The position numbers and the translations under genes were made by a program. Shown here in pieces: positions 51,359 through 62,744 of a stretch of 64,000 nt of DNA. Source of the DNA: Bemisia tabaci (lineage: Eukaryota; Arthropoda; Insecta; Hemiptera; Aleyrodidae); NCBI RefSeq assembly GCF_918797505.1, contig NC_092795.1, forward strand, positions 8,279,434 to 8,343,433, written 5' to 3'. Every line of letters starts with the position of its first letter. Position 1 is the stretch's first letter. The notes under the pieces are model-generated. The model saw nothing but the letters and a program-made list of their open reading frames with translations. It was not told the DNA's origin and did not search any database.

Positions 51359-51372
51359 AGTATGGAATTGAA

Positions 51373-52800
51373 GGGCTACGACCATCCAAAAGTGAGCTCA
51401 CTCAGGGTAGTTTCACGGTGATTTGTAGAACGATTCGAAAGTTCATCTTTCAATTGATGATTTCAGGAATTTGGAAAATGTTTCAAATAATTCTCGATAC
51501 CCTCATATAAACAAGGATTTTGTTACGTGCAGTGTCTTCCAGTATGCCGCTGTTTTAGGCAGGAATTTTAAAAGGAGCCCTAAAAACGCTAAGACTTGAA
51601 AAATTTTTGAGTGTTCTCATGCACATGGGTTTTGAAAATCTTGTATAGAAAAGCGATTTCCGGGATATTCCAAGTCCAGATAGTTTCAAAGAATACCTCA
51701 TGGTTTAGAAAGACTTACTTCTTTCTAGGCCTTTAAAGCCGTGGATATTTGAACATTTAATTTTAGATTGGATTTTTTTTTTTTTGGGGGGGGGGGGGCA
51801 AAAAAAACATTGATTAATATTGAGAGTAATGATAGGTAGTTTTCTTTTTGCTGCAGGGCGAAGACGCAGAAAAGGCAGCCGCAACAGAACAGGAGAACAC
51901 TAAAGAAAAAAGCTTGGATCTTAAAGCTCTTTGGACTGGACATGCTGTTGCATTATTCTTTTCAAATTGAAGTCAGCGCTCGGATGATTTCAAAATCAGA
52001 ATGGCTTTCAGTAAAGATGCAGGCAGGGGCTCGCATTATATATCGTTATGCAGAATCATGATTGAATGCACGGAATCATGATGCGCGGAAAAATTACTGG
52101 CCACGTTTTCGCTCGGAAAATTTTTACTAAATACTCTGCTGACGGCGTGACAAAGAATTTTCAATTCACTTGATTAAGGGATTTTTGCCGAGGGAAAAAT
52201 TGGATGGAAAATATATGTAGAACATTGCCGTTGAAAATTCTGAATTCATTAAGTGGGCACTAAGCCGGGAGCTGTAAAAGCCGATACCTGTATTCCAGCT
52301 TGGGGCTACTTGTTGCAAGTATTATTCTAGAAATCTCGTAAAATTAGTATGCCTTTTGTCAGAAACTAAAATTAATGGATGTCACTTCGGTGAAATCCAA
52401 ATCTACCAGGTACAACGGCTGAAATCGCTTGCAAGGGTAATGATGTAATTCTACCACATCTAAAAACACTGTCATTCTTGAGTTAAGATATCATCTTAGG
52501 CCTACTACGATCCTATAATTGCACTGATTAGTATAAAATCGTATAAAGGAAGTCATATTTACTTTTTATGAGAAAAAGCGTTGTAAATTTCTCGTAGAAA
52601 TGAATATATATGTACCTTAACTCGAGTTGTTTTTATTTTTTTATTTTTGTACGTGATTTGTTCCGTTTTTTATTGAAGCTCACTTACTCTTAGAACTGGT
52701 GGATGCTAGTTCGGAAAAATCGAAAGGGAACAAAAAAAAAGGATTAATATATTAACGAAGTATCACCACTGTAAGTTGGAGAGGAGGAGGTGGAGGGAAT
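51373..52800. other. Gene-free stretch
   Basis: It contains a T-run followed by a G-run at about 51774-51799. No coding or structural signal is convincing. Confidence 0.5.
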
Positions 52801-53246
52801 GTATATAAGGGTGGTTTCACGATAACTGGAATAGTTTTGTCGCCATAACAGACAACATATTTTTCGGTCATATTTATAGTAGTAATGATAATCACTCGAA
52901 TTTTTTTGCATTAATCTACACGGAGTTACGTGTTAGAAAGCTTTTCATCGGTTTATCACTCTAATTTTCAATTTTAATATATAAATGGCCGAAAATGTGC
53001 TGTTTGTTACGATGACTTTTTACCGCGTAACAGACTGCACATTTTCGGAATTTATATAATATTAATTGAGAAGTAGAGCAATAAATCATTAGAAAGCGTT
53101 ATAATACGTAACCCTTTGAAGATTAAAGCGAAAAGATTCGAGTGATTATCATTACTACTAAAAATATGACCGAAAAATGTGTTGTCTGTTACGGCGACAA
53201 AACTATTCCAGTCATCGTGAATCGTGAAATCACCCATAATATATAA
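52801..53246. repeat. 446 bp foldback MITE
   Basis: GGTGGTTTCACGAT near the left pairs with ATCGTGAAATCACCC near the right. The arms continue (GACAACATATTTTTCGGTCA and complement; GTAATGATAATCACTCGAA and complement) for about 180 bp around a centre near 53020. Confidence 0.82.
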
Positions 53247-53290
53247 TTCCTGAATTCACTTTGGATAGGTAGTCGGATGTGAGGCTCTCT

Positions 53291-53551
53291 ATATCGTCAC
53301 CTTCCAGGCAAAGTATCACAAGCGCCATGCGACGTTTAAAAATTTCCGCCGCCATTTTATTTCTTTACTGAGAAATTGTTGGTTGAATCTGTTTGAAAAT
53401 TTCACTAAATTTTATCGGCAGCACAAAGAAAATTCAGTGAAATTTTCGGACAGCTTTGTTGCACAATTTCTCTGTAAAAAAATAAAATGGCGGCGGAAAT
53501 TTTTAAACGTCGCATGCCGCTTGTGATACTTTGCCTGGAAGGTGACGATAT
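53291..53551. mobile_element. MITE family C, copy 2 (261 bp)
   Basis: Ends ATATCGTCACCTTCCAGGCA and TGCCTGGAAGGTGACGATAT are perfect complements, and TCTCT stands on both flanks as a possible 5 bp target duplication. The arms pair almost completely around a loop near GGCAGCACAAAG. Confidence 0.87.
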
Positions 53552-53929
53552 TCTCTGGAGTTTAGTATTTAATTATGATCAATCCATAACAACACGATAA
53601 GCTGAGAATAATCACTCAGACGTGCATTTTGATTTATACCTACTCCTCATTGTCGTCTGAACTGAGGCCCAGCTTTAACTCCGAATTATTGATTGAGTAG
53701 ATGGAATTTTCTCGAGGAAGCTTCGTCTCTTGACAGCTTTTTATTTGACGAGCTTAACGTTGCGTAATAGGCTGGAAATTTGTCGGCTTTGCTGGGGGCA
53801 TTAGCATTGTAAAGTAAGTTTGTGGAGCACCTATCAGTGTTTTACCAGACGTGATTTCGACGGCAGAATTGATTTCTGAAATATATTGGAACATCGCTAA
53901 ACGGATGCGTATTACGCGATAACGTGGGT

Positions 53930-54172
53930 AGCTCTGCCATGCTAAGGAAAATTGCCTCATGAACCTTCAGGCGTTGCGAAATTTCTCCTGGCAAATCACT
54001 ATAATTTTTGTCCACCAATTTCTGAGATAATTTTGTTTGTAATTTGATCTAAAACTTCTGAAAATTTCAATGAGAAATATTCATAATTTGCCTCAAAAAT
54101 GAAAATTTTATCGAAGGAAATTTGCCAACTCTCGAATGTTCATACGGCGTTCTTCCTTAGCACGGCAGAGCT
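53930..54172. mobile_element. MITE family D, copy 5
   Basis: The ends are AGCTCTGCCATGCTAAGG and CCTTAGCACGGCAGAGCT. The interior matches the other D copies (TTCAGGCGTTGCGAAATTTC; CATACGGCGTTCTTCC). Confidence 0.87.
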
Positions 54173-54470
54173 GTTCAAGCGCCAAATTGGTGACTGATTC
54201 TGAGGGGACTTCTTATCTAAAAATGCGACGTCGTACATTTTCTCATGCATTTTATTTTTTTGTTTAAGATAAAGCAATGTTATTTCTTGAAATTTTCATT
54301 AAGAGTCTTTACTTAGTTATAATTATTCCGTAAGAAGCCAAGCCATAATATTCGTTGGATTTCCTTAAAAAATTAACATAAAATAAAAACGGATATTTTG
54401 TAACGCTGTGATTAAGGGAAGTGCTTTCAGACTTTAGTGGTCGAAATGGAACTGAGAGCTAATTGGATCG

Positions 54471-54580
54471 GTTTCTGTCAGACAGGGGTAAGTTCAAAAA
54501 CACATGAGCCGTGGCGTCCTGCGTGATCAACGGAAACCAGGGTTCATGAGTTTTTGGACTTGCCTTTGTCTAACAGAAAG
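54471..54580. repeat. 110 bp foldback MITE
   Basis: TTTCTGTCAGACAGGGGTAA, then GTTCAAAAACACATGA, is mirrored by TCATGAGTTTTTGGACTTGC, then CTTTGTCTAACAGAAA. Confidence 0.7.
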
Positions 54581-56503
54581 TGATTCAATTGTCTCGCGAC
54601 ATTTGCTATGTTGTTTTGATCCTTTGAATTTGTCATTTGTCACATTGTATGGGTTACAGACAGTCAACAATTACTATAAGTTTGGCCACTAGTTATAATT
54701 GTGACAGATGTATTGAAAATCGATAGTGAAACTACAAGACCATGTATCTCGTTCGCGGCGTTTAAAAATCTCCGCTCCCATTTTATTTTTTTAAAAGGGA
54801 ACAAATCAATAGCATTCCTTAAAGTATTCACAGAGTTTATTTTGCACAGAGCAGCAAAATCACGTAAGTTTTTCAAGACTTGACGTTAAGTAGTTTTCAT
54901 TTTAAAAAATAAAGTATGGCAGGAAGTCTGACACGTCTTAAACCGAGGTATATGATCTGGTAGTTTCACGGTCGAATTTCAGGACTAAAGTAAGAGGGAG
55001 AGATTTCTGATATTTTCCCTCGTGAATACATGGGAGCAACTATCATTTTTGTGTGAGAATGTGGTGAAATTAGTGACCTTAGTCAGGTTTGGGTGGGATA
55101 GGTCACTAAACTAACAGCGTGACAAAGCGTCGAGTATCACGCGTAAATGAAGGCGCTTTAAGCAGAGATCATGCTATTAAAGGTCCTTATCAGTATGACC
55201 TGCCTTATGACGATACGTATTATTGCAATTTACCAAGTTTACAAGTGCATACAAGCCACATGCAAATTCCTGGCGATTGTTAGTTGCCTGTGACACATCG
55301 ATGGTGAAACTGCAGAATTGTTTACTTTGGATCGAAGCATTTTCGACTCTGTCATACTTTATTTTCTACATGGAAAACTACTGAACGTCACCATCTGAAA
55401 AATTTGGTGATTTTTCCTTTTTATATGAAGAATATTTAGTGAAAATGATAGAGAGCTATGTTGTTTCGGCCTCCTTTTAAAAAATAATATAGCGGCGGAG
55501 ATTTTGGAACACGGCAACCGAGGTACGCATTTTTGCAGTGCAATCTGTATTAAGCGACTGAAAAAAAATCTAATCTCGTACGTTGTTCGTGTGATTCAGA
55601 GTTCGATTTAGCAGTTTTCGAGCTGTTTAAGTTTATTATCATTCTAAGCTCTGAATTGAAGAGATCAAGCACCCACAATATCTTGAAAAAGTTGCATTAT
55701 CAGGTCATTAAATTTATGAATAATTTTTCGAATTTTATGAATAATTTTTAATCATATTTTCGCTTATGAATTCAGGGAAAACCGCCACCGCCTTCCCTAA
55801 AATGTGGAACAAAGGGTTCAGTGTCAACAAAGGGTTGCCGTGTTTTTCTGAAATTATTCTCGCTATAACCTGTCACCTACTCATCATACATTACAAACTT
55901 TTCGTTAAGATCAAGATGCAAGTTGTTTGTTTCAAAAATGCAGCTGTGTGTAGCCGTGGTAAATTAGCTTTCACATTATGTGCAAGATGGTGTGGTGGTA
56001 TTTTTCGAGAATTATACTCTCGTAAAATTTGCAAGTAGACCCGTTCCAGCTTTGCATGAATAATGGCAAACTTTTTTGACTAAATCTGAATTTATGAACA
56101 AATGCTCAAAAGTAACTGCAATCCATGAGTGATCACGACTCAACAGACCACAGCTTGACCTAGAAACTGAGTTATGGGGACCATATTGATGCTCCAAGCT
56201 GCAGTAATTCGCAGACAATGGCGCTGGGCGTTGTGACTTACTGCGTAGGATATCAAATTACTCGTATTTAGAGATGTGTGAAATTCCATTGATATTCATG
56301 TGGGTAAGTCTCAAAAAAAGAACGCAGATGTCGGAAGTTCAAACTTGAAAAATTGACTTCCATGTCATTAAGGCTCACTTCACGCAAATCCAGATGGACA
56401 CAGATTTATGAAATTTCAATTGGTGGCTCACAACTTTGCAATTCAAACTATAAACCAGAGTCTTAAAAGTGCCCAAGATTTTGTTCATAACAAATCGACT
56501 CAA
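54581..56503. other. Gene-free stretch with old repeat fragments
   Basis: At about 55300-55395 it shares loose similarity with 11545-11650 (GTGAAACTGCAGAATT, a T-rich stretch, then GAACGTCA). An 90 aa ORF at 55766-56038 has no recognised domain. Confidence 0.45.
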
Positions 56504-56511
56504 TCGTATAC
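56504..56511. repeat. 8 bp target duplication, left of outer MITE
   Basis: TCGTATAC, repeated at 57404-57411. Confidence 0.88.
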
Positions 56512-57403
56512 TAGAGTCCCTTTATACCCAGAGTTAAGACAACTCGATTATCAGCTGACTGGCAGCCGGCCTTGGCTGGCCATGGAGGCCGAAACGAGTG
56601 CACCCAAACGAACGATATTGAGGGATTAGAGTCCCTTTATACCCAGAGTTACGACAACTCACTTTTGGTTGGGCCAGGATTGGGCTGAAAGTGGCCTAAA
56701 AAAAAATCCAATTCTGATTGGTTCTCGCTCATGGAGGCCGAAACGAGTGCACCAAGATGGCGGTACCTCGAATGTGAACAAGAATAATGAAAATATTACC
56801 TAATTGTGGTTTATCAAGAGTAAATTGTTATTTCCATAGGTCCAAAATGAAAATAGATTAAGAAATTATTCACAAACCAATCTCATTTTCTTTTTAATTG
56901 ATCACTTTGTTGATGTTGTTGTTTTTGTGTGACAGACATCGCAGGATTCCTGATCCTTATCCCTCAATATCGTTCGTTTGGGTGCACTCGTTTCGGCTTC
57001 CATGGCCAGCCAAGGACGGCTGCCAGTCAGCTGATAATCGAGTTGTCGTAACTCTGGGTATAAAGGGACTCTATTGAGGGATAAGGATCAGGAATCCTGC
57101 GATGTCTGTCAAACAAAAACAACAACATCAACAAATTGATCAATTAGAAAGAAAATGAGATTGGTTTGTGAATAATTTCTTAATCTATTTTCATTTTGGA
57201 CCGATGGAAATAACAATTTACTCTTGTTGAACCACAATTAGGTAATATTTTCATTATTCTTGTTCACATTCGAGGTACCGCCATCTTGGTGCACTCGTTT
57301 CGGCCTCCATGAGCGAGAACCAATCAGAATTGGATTTTTTTTTAGGCCACTTTCAGCCCAACCAAAAGTGAGTTGTCTTAACTCTGGGTATAAATGGACT
57401 CTA
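56512..57403. mobile_element. Outer hAT-like MITE, interrupted by an inverted copy of itself
   Basis: The ends are TAGAGTCCCTTTATACCCAG and CTGGGTATAAATGGACTCTA, with the exact 8 bp duplication TCGTATAC on both sides, as in hAT-type insertion. Removing the inner element (56627-57073) and one copy of its duplication leaves an element of about 436 bp. ORFs inside are not genes. Confidence 0.9.
56627..57073. mobile_element. Inner copy of the same MITE, opposite orientation
   Basis: It starts TAGAGTCCCTTTATACCCAG and ends CTGGGTATAAAGGGACTCTA, about 447 bp. It is flanked by TTGAGGGAT at 56618-56626 and 57074-57082. Its sequence is the inverse complement of the reconstituted outer element: its first part (ACTTTTGGTTGGGCC) mirrors the outer right end, and its last part (AAGGACGGCTGCCAGTCAGC) mirrors the outer left end. 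Confidence 0.9.
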
Positions 57404-57917
57404 TCGTATACCTAGTTACGAGGCCAAATAATAATTTAATTGCAACATTGCGCAAGAAAGCTTGGAACCACTGCGGTGAATCAATACATCTAGTGTAAAC
57501 CATGCCTATATAACCGAGGTGGATTGAAATTTAGTGAAGAAAAACCATAAAAAAGTCGAAAGTATACATAAGGAATTAAAAGAGGCAGAGTTCTAGCGCA
57601 AAACTTCTAGTCTTCTAGTCAAGAGGGTTGCATGAGTTTCTGAGAATCCTTGTAGAAACAAAACAGTTCTGTATAAATTAGGTACCTCTGAGGGCCTCTT
57701 AAAGGCGATCGGACCCTTGGCCTAGAGTCCCAGCAGCCTCCCTTCCGCCCCCCGGGTGGGTAGGTCCGGGTCATGAAATTATTAGACAGTCACCGAAGAG
57801 TAATATCGTTTTGGCATGGCTCTCTTCCTTCATCTTCCTTGTCATATTTTGAGATGAACACGCAAACTTAAGCATGGCCGGATTTACCTGCTTGCCGCCC
57901 ATGGGTCTGAAAACGTT

Positions 57918-58645
57918 TGAAAACGCCTTCAAATGCGGTGTGATACCTCACGCATCCCGGAGAGTTCAAATAGTTGTATCATTGCGCCGTAAGAATGTGA
58001 CGGAAGATTTAAATGGAGATAGCCTCCATGCACGCTGGGCTTGTGGATTTCCTTTGACATTTTTGCAGTGGTGAATGCATAGCTGAAGTGCGCTCCAGCT
58101 AGAATTTTATATAGCAAATGGGTAATTTTTATAGGAGGATTATAAATAAACAAGTGGTTAGAAATGAAAACAAAATACTATGAACTATGCAAAAGGATAA
58201 TCCGGGTATCGGAACTAGGCTGATTTGAAAACGCCTTCAAATGCGGCGTGATACCTCACGCATTCCGGAGAGTTCAAATAGTTGTATCATTGCGCCGTAA
58301 GAATGTGACGGAAAATTTAAATGGAGATAGCCTCCATGCACGCTGGGCTTATGGATTTCCTTTGACATTTTTGCAGTGGTGAATGCATAGCTGAAGTGCG
58401 CTCCAGCTAGAATTTTACATAGCAAATGGGTAATTTTTATAGGAGGATTATAAATAAACAAGTGGTTAGAAATGAAAACAAAATACTATGAACTATGCAA
58501 AAGGATAATCCGGGTATCGGAACTAGGCTGATTTGAAAACGCCTTCAAATGCGGCGTGATACCTCACGCATTCCGGAGAGTTCAAATAGTTGTATCATTG
58601 CGCCGTAAGAATGTGACGGAAGATTTAAATGGAAATAGCCTTCAT
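57918..58645. repeat. Tandem repeat G (308 bp unit), locus 2
   Basis: The anchor ACGCCTTCAAATGCGG occurs at 57922, 58231 and 58539, giving two full units of about 308 bp and a partial third. The first two units are nearly identical over their length. The third runs directly into repeat L. ORFs repeated in step with the units are artefacts. Confidence 0.92.
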
Positions 58646-59061
58646 GCAGGCTCGCCACTTCCCATCTCGGGCCCTGGTACCAGTTTTAAGGTCCGGGCCC
58701 CAAGCACAGGGGGGGGGGGGGAGTCCGAGGGGCATCCCCCGAGAAATTTTAGAATTTATACGACTAATCGGACGCATTTTGAAGCTTCCATAAAGAATTT
58801 TTCCGTCAATTTCTGCGGAATAATTATGTTTTCTTTATACTTTCAGCACAAAATACTTGCGAATTTTTGCATTCGAAACATCTGGAAAATTTTTATTTTT
58901 TTTTTGGGGGGGGGGGCCTATGATACTATTTCAGTTCTAAGAGGGCCAGGCATCCCTGGACTCCCCCTTCGTTTGTCTATGGCAAGGGAGTTGAGCCATG
59001 AGCCGTTGAAGTCGAGGATGCCCAGACTAGAGACTCTTAGCATCTGACGACGGAAGAAAAT
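58646..59061. repeat. Repeat L, second copy, left part
   Basis: It matches 47496-47910 in order, including GGTCCGGGCCCCAAGCAC, the poly-G runs and CATCTGACGACGGAAGAAAA. It is cut at 59061 by the insertion that follows. The right part resumes at 61676. Confidence 0.88.
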
Positions 59062-59547
59062 TTATTTTTTATTTTTTTATTTTTTATTCAGTATTATATA
59101 CAATTAAAATTCAATACAACAATGTGATCAGACTCATCGAGTCTTTTTACACTTAAATTTAACACTGTAAGTATACTAGAATAAGAAAGGCACTTTTTGG
59201 TGGTCTATTGACACTAATAAAAAGTAAGGCGCGTCATTAACTCGCACATATCAACCCCTTTAGTTTTCATTTACAGAGATTTCAAAAAAGGCAAGCAGCA
59301 CAACAAGAGAATTCACGATCCAACACTGCAAGGTCAACGACGCACCTTCACGAGACCGTGTATTGTGAATCTAGAAAGCTATTCGAACAAATTTAAGTTT
59401 TTTGATCTGCCTCAAGCAAAATCTTTTCAGATTCTTGAAGAAAAGTGCTACGGAAAAATTTAAGCGAAGAAAGGAAAAATTCTGTCGAACTCCTAGAAGA
59501 TAAAGTCGATTTAAAGGTATTTTGGGGCTAAAATACCCAAATCACCG

Positions 59548-60308
59548 GTATTATAAATCCCGTTATATTATTGAAAAGAAATTGACTCGATATAAATGCA
59601 ATTGTCTTAAATATGTCTTGATTTTGTTATTTTAAACGTCTTTTCATGCAAAGAAGCTCAACCATGTCCATGCTTTATTCATTCATGAATTGAAAGTAAG
59701 CAATCCACATCCCGAAAATCTACCGATTTGCCGTAAAAAATCGCAGAAACTTGATATACCAGGTCGATGTACCCACTCTTTGAATTTACCAATCAATTTA
59801 GTGAGTGCACGTATGTGAAAGTCAAAATGCTATAGTCATTTTGGGTGCATTCATTTTTCATGAAACAATTGTAAGTAATTTCAATCCCGAAAAACCATAA
59901 ATTTTCCGTATAAAATAAAAAAAATCAAAATATGTCGACTCCCTGACGTGAAAATTAAATTCTACGTGTGAAAATACTTATGTATCGATATGCTGAACAG
60001 AATGCCCGCCTCTCCTCGTAATTTACAAACCGTTCCTATACTCATCTCAAAATTTTTCTCAGAGCTTTGTGTTATTATCAGCTTCCATTTAAACCCCGGT
60101 TTGATGGCCGAATCGGCTGCCCAAAAAGCAAGCCATTTTTGAAGGGCTCTATGAGAAATTCGTGATATTATCAGCTCTCAGGAAATCACCCCATGGGTAA
60201 AATTGCTGGTATAAATTTTCGAGTGCTTAAAATAATCGTATTCAAGAAACTAAGGCATTAAACTATGGAGTCAATTTCGTTTTAATAATATAACGGGATT
60301 TACTTGTC
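59548..60308. repeat. Pair of about 41 bp inverted repeats
   Basis: ATAAATCCCGTTATATTATT, then AAATTGACTC (59548-59588), is mirrored by GAGTCAATTTCG, then AATAATATAACGGGATTTA (60265-60308). They enclose about 680 bp of AT-rich sequence and may be the ends of a DNA element nested in the insertion. Confidence 0.6.
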
Positions 60309-61243
60309 TTCAGGTCAAAACTCATACAAGAAAGCCCCTTGCAAGAGGCTAATTTTTTGTAATTTCACTCAATTTTTTCTCCTTTTTATAATTGAATTGC
60401 TTGTCACATTCTGAGGTCAATCATATTAAATTGTAATTTATACATTTCTTTTTTTCCCCCTTCATTTTATTTTTTGTTTGGAGAAGTTTTGTTGATTTCT
60501 TCGGATTTCGAATACTGTAACTTCTCTTCTATTTGGCCGATTTTTATGAATGAGACCTCTTTTAATTCGTGTTTTAACGGAAAGTAAGGAAAAAATTGCT
60601 AAAAACTCGCGAAACAATTTTTTTTTAAAATTGGACGAATCCTAGCGTGACGGTGAAATGGTTAATGAAGCGTAAGTAATTGGGCGAGGGGCTGAGGATC
60701 CCGGCCTCGCTTGGCGACCGTCATTAGCTATTGTTCGTCGAGACGCCGACGCAGTGATCAGGAGCGTGGGGAAGAGAGGGGTAAGTGGATTCCTGTATGA
60801 GCCACGTTTAGCTAATGGTCTAATGAGTCTCGAGGCTCATCACAGATTGCACTTACACAGATTGCACTATCATGAGTGGCGGTAGCCACCACCGGGCAAG
60901 TAACCTATCCTCCAACAATTGGCAACACAGCACAGCCCGGTCGAGGCAACGACACCATAGTTACACGAACTTGGCTTATTTGGGTTTTTCAGAGCACGGG
61001 TACCAACTTTTGAAAAGTATAACCGAGGTTACAGATCTGTCAAAGCAACGTTTTGAACAAAACGGAGGAGTTAGATTCTCATTCCGAGAGTGCCGACCTG
61101 CTCAGCCATCCTCGAATCAATTCGCTTGATTCTGCTTATATATGCATATTTTAAATCAGCGCGTCGCATTCTTAGGCTTTTTTTAAAAAAACCAAGTAAC
61201 TTAGACTCTTGGTATTCACTGCACATAAACTAGCGACCCCCAG

Positions 61244-61389
61244 AATGAGAAACAACTTTAAATCATAATTATTGATGGATAAATAAACTTTTTACACGCT
61301 TTGGAAAATCTCAGAAGTTCGCGGTAGTCACTTTTCGGTAAGGAACTAAGGGACTCGGTTATTGTATCGAGCAGGGTTCGAAACGATCG
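61244..61389. repeat. Dispersed repeat R1, copy 2
   Basis: It matches positions 1-143 from AATGAGAAACAAC through GAAACGATCG with a handful of single-base indels. It is followed after about 130 bp by the 46 A run. Confidence 0.85.
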
Positions 61390-61516
61390 AAAAGACAAAA
61401 TTTGAAAGACTGAGAATATGGTGGTTAAAATTGTTAAGATATATGAGTAAATATGAGTCGTGGAAAAGAAGAGCTAAATAGAATAAGAATGTTACTATAC
61501 AAAGACAAAATTAGTG

Positions 61517-61518
<2 letters not shown>

Positions 61519-61564
<46 letters not shown>
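61519..61564. repeat. 46-base poly-A run
   Basis: Uninterrupted A tract. It could be the tail of a plus-strand retroposed sequence lying within the larger insertion. Confidence 0.9.
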
Positions 61565-61566
<2 letters not shown>

Positions 61567-61675
61567 AAAAAAAGAAACAGAATTGAGAAATTGGTAAAAA
61601 AGTACTAAAAAACCTAACTATAAGAACTTGTACATAAATAAACTACTTTACTAGAAAATTTTTGTCTTTATCATT

Positions 61676-61964
61676 GACGGAAGAAAATGAAACGCAGTTA
61701 CTAAAAATATCCCTCTATACTGAAAATCTTCAAAATAGATAGAAATTTTCCAAGACGTATACTTCTTTGAAAATTTAAGAAGAATTCTACGGTGCCCCAG
61801 CGTGTTTTTGAAAATCTAATCACCTTTTGCGAAATTTTTAGGGTAAATTTTTCACTTTTTCTTACGAAACAAAAGGGTTTCATGTGAATTCGTAGTGGTT
61901 TTTCACGGGTAACACGGGCCCCGGTATCAGGGACCCAGTATCCCCCCTAGTGGCGGGCCTGCAG
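61676..61964. repeat. Repeat L, second copy, right part
   Basis: It starts with the second copy of GACGGAAGAAAAT and matches 47893-48206 (AAAATATCCCTCTATACTG, TACGGTGCCCCAGCG, GGCGGGCCTG). Confidence 0.87.
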
Positions 61965-61999
61965 CTCTAGTCACAAATTCTTACTCCATGAGTCCGATA

Positions 62000-62744
62000 C
62001 AAAATTTCCCTCGGTGATGCGATTTCGGGGCGTTCGCCACTTAACCGCGATGCGGCCCGCGGATCCGCGAAAATTGCAAATGAAGCGCCGCGCCGCGCCG
62101 TGCCGCCCGGCTCGGAGTCCCGCGGCTCAAGTCCAAGGTCGTCCTCTCGCGATTTCCCGGCCGCGGGACCCGGCACACGGCACACGGCCGCTTCTGCCGC
62201 CGCCGTTCTTCAGTTGCCCAGAGGATTTCCACCGGTGCTTCCCACCAGCGGCACGACGCTCCGCCACCCCAATTTCGCTTCAGTTTAACCCAACTCTTTT
62301 TTTTTAGTTCTCCTCGTTCGTTTTTTTTTTTTCGAGTTGTGTGAAGGAAGAGAAGTTTGCGGCAGGAATTGTGACGGGTTTCCGAGTGCTTCAGTTCAGT
62401 GCGACCGGGTAGTCTTACTCCAGAATTTGTGCGATTTTAACCGTTCATTTTGACGAGATCCCAGGCTTGTGCTCTTTCGTTGCGAAACTCTCCGGCTAAA
62501 TTTGTTTTGGTTCATCTTCATTTCGTTCCTTACGTTTTCGTCGATTCGATCCCGGTGAGGCTTTAAGGAACCAGGTTCGGTGCTACACCAAAATCTACAG
62601 CAATTTCCGGAGTCAATTCGTGTTTTTTCCCCTGAAAGTTTGAGGGAAATTGCGATTTCCGTCACTCGCCTGAGAATCGTTCGATATTCGTCCTTTATAA
62701 TTTGATAATCGCGGGAAAATTCCTCGCGATCTGAGAATCGGACG
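62000..62744 (+). promoter_or_regulatory. GC/CpG-rich 5' region of the NRF-like gene
   Basis: Base composition changes sharply to CG-rich (CGCGCCGCGCCGTGCCGCCC near 62090) just upstream of the gene, then T-runs near 62298 and 62320. It plausibly holds the promoter and 5' UTR. TCAGTT at 62391-62396 is a possible initiator, but I found no matching downstream element. Minus-strand ORFs here are shadows. Confidence 0.4.

Larger units (their letters stand above)
59062..61675 (-). mobile_element. 2.6 kb insertion with 13 bp target duplication (retrotransposition-like)
   Basis: GACGGAAGAAAAT stands at both junctions (59049-59061 and 61676-61688) but only once in the uninterrupted L copy near 47895. 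On the minus strand the left end is an A-rich (TAAAAAA)-type tail, as expected for a non-LTR insertion in that orientation. No long ORF is present, so it is non-autonomous or decayed. It contains an R1 copy, a 46 A run and a pair of 41 bp inverted repeats. Confidence 0.8.

Noticed and set aside
57874..58461. Two nearly identical 74 aa minus-strand ORFs
   Set aside because: They recur in step with the 308 bp tandem unit, so they are repeat sequence rather than paralogous genes.
57918..58645. Possible CRISPR-like array
   Set aside because: The units are about 308 bp and similar throughout, with no short repeat and unique spacer pattern; the context is eukaryotic.
58556..59047. 163 aa plus-strand ORF with a counterpart at 47480-47770 and 47707-47895
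   Set aside because: It lies in repeat L, crosses poly-G runs, and the frame is not kept between the two copies.
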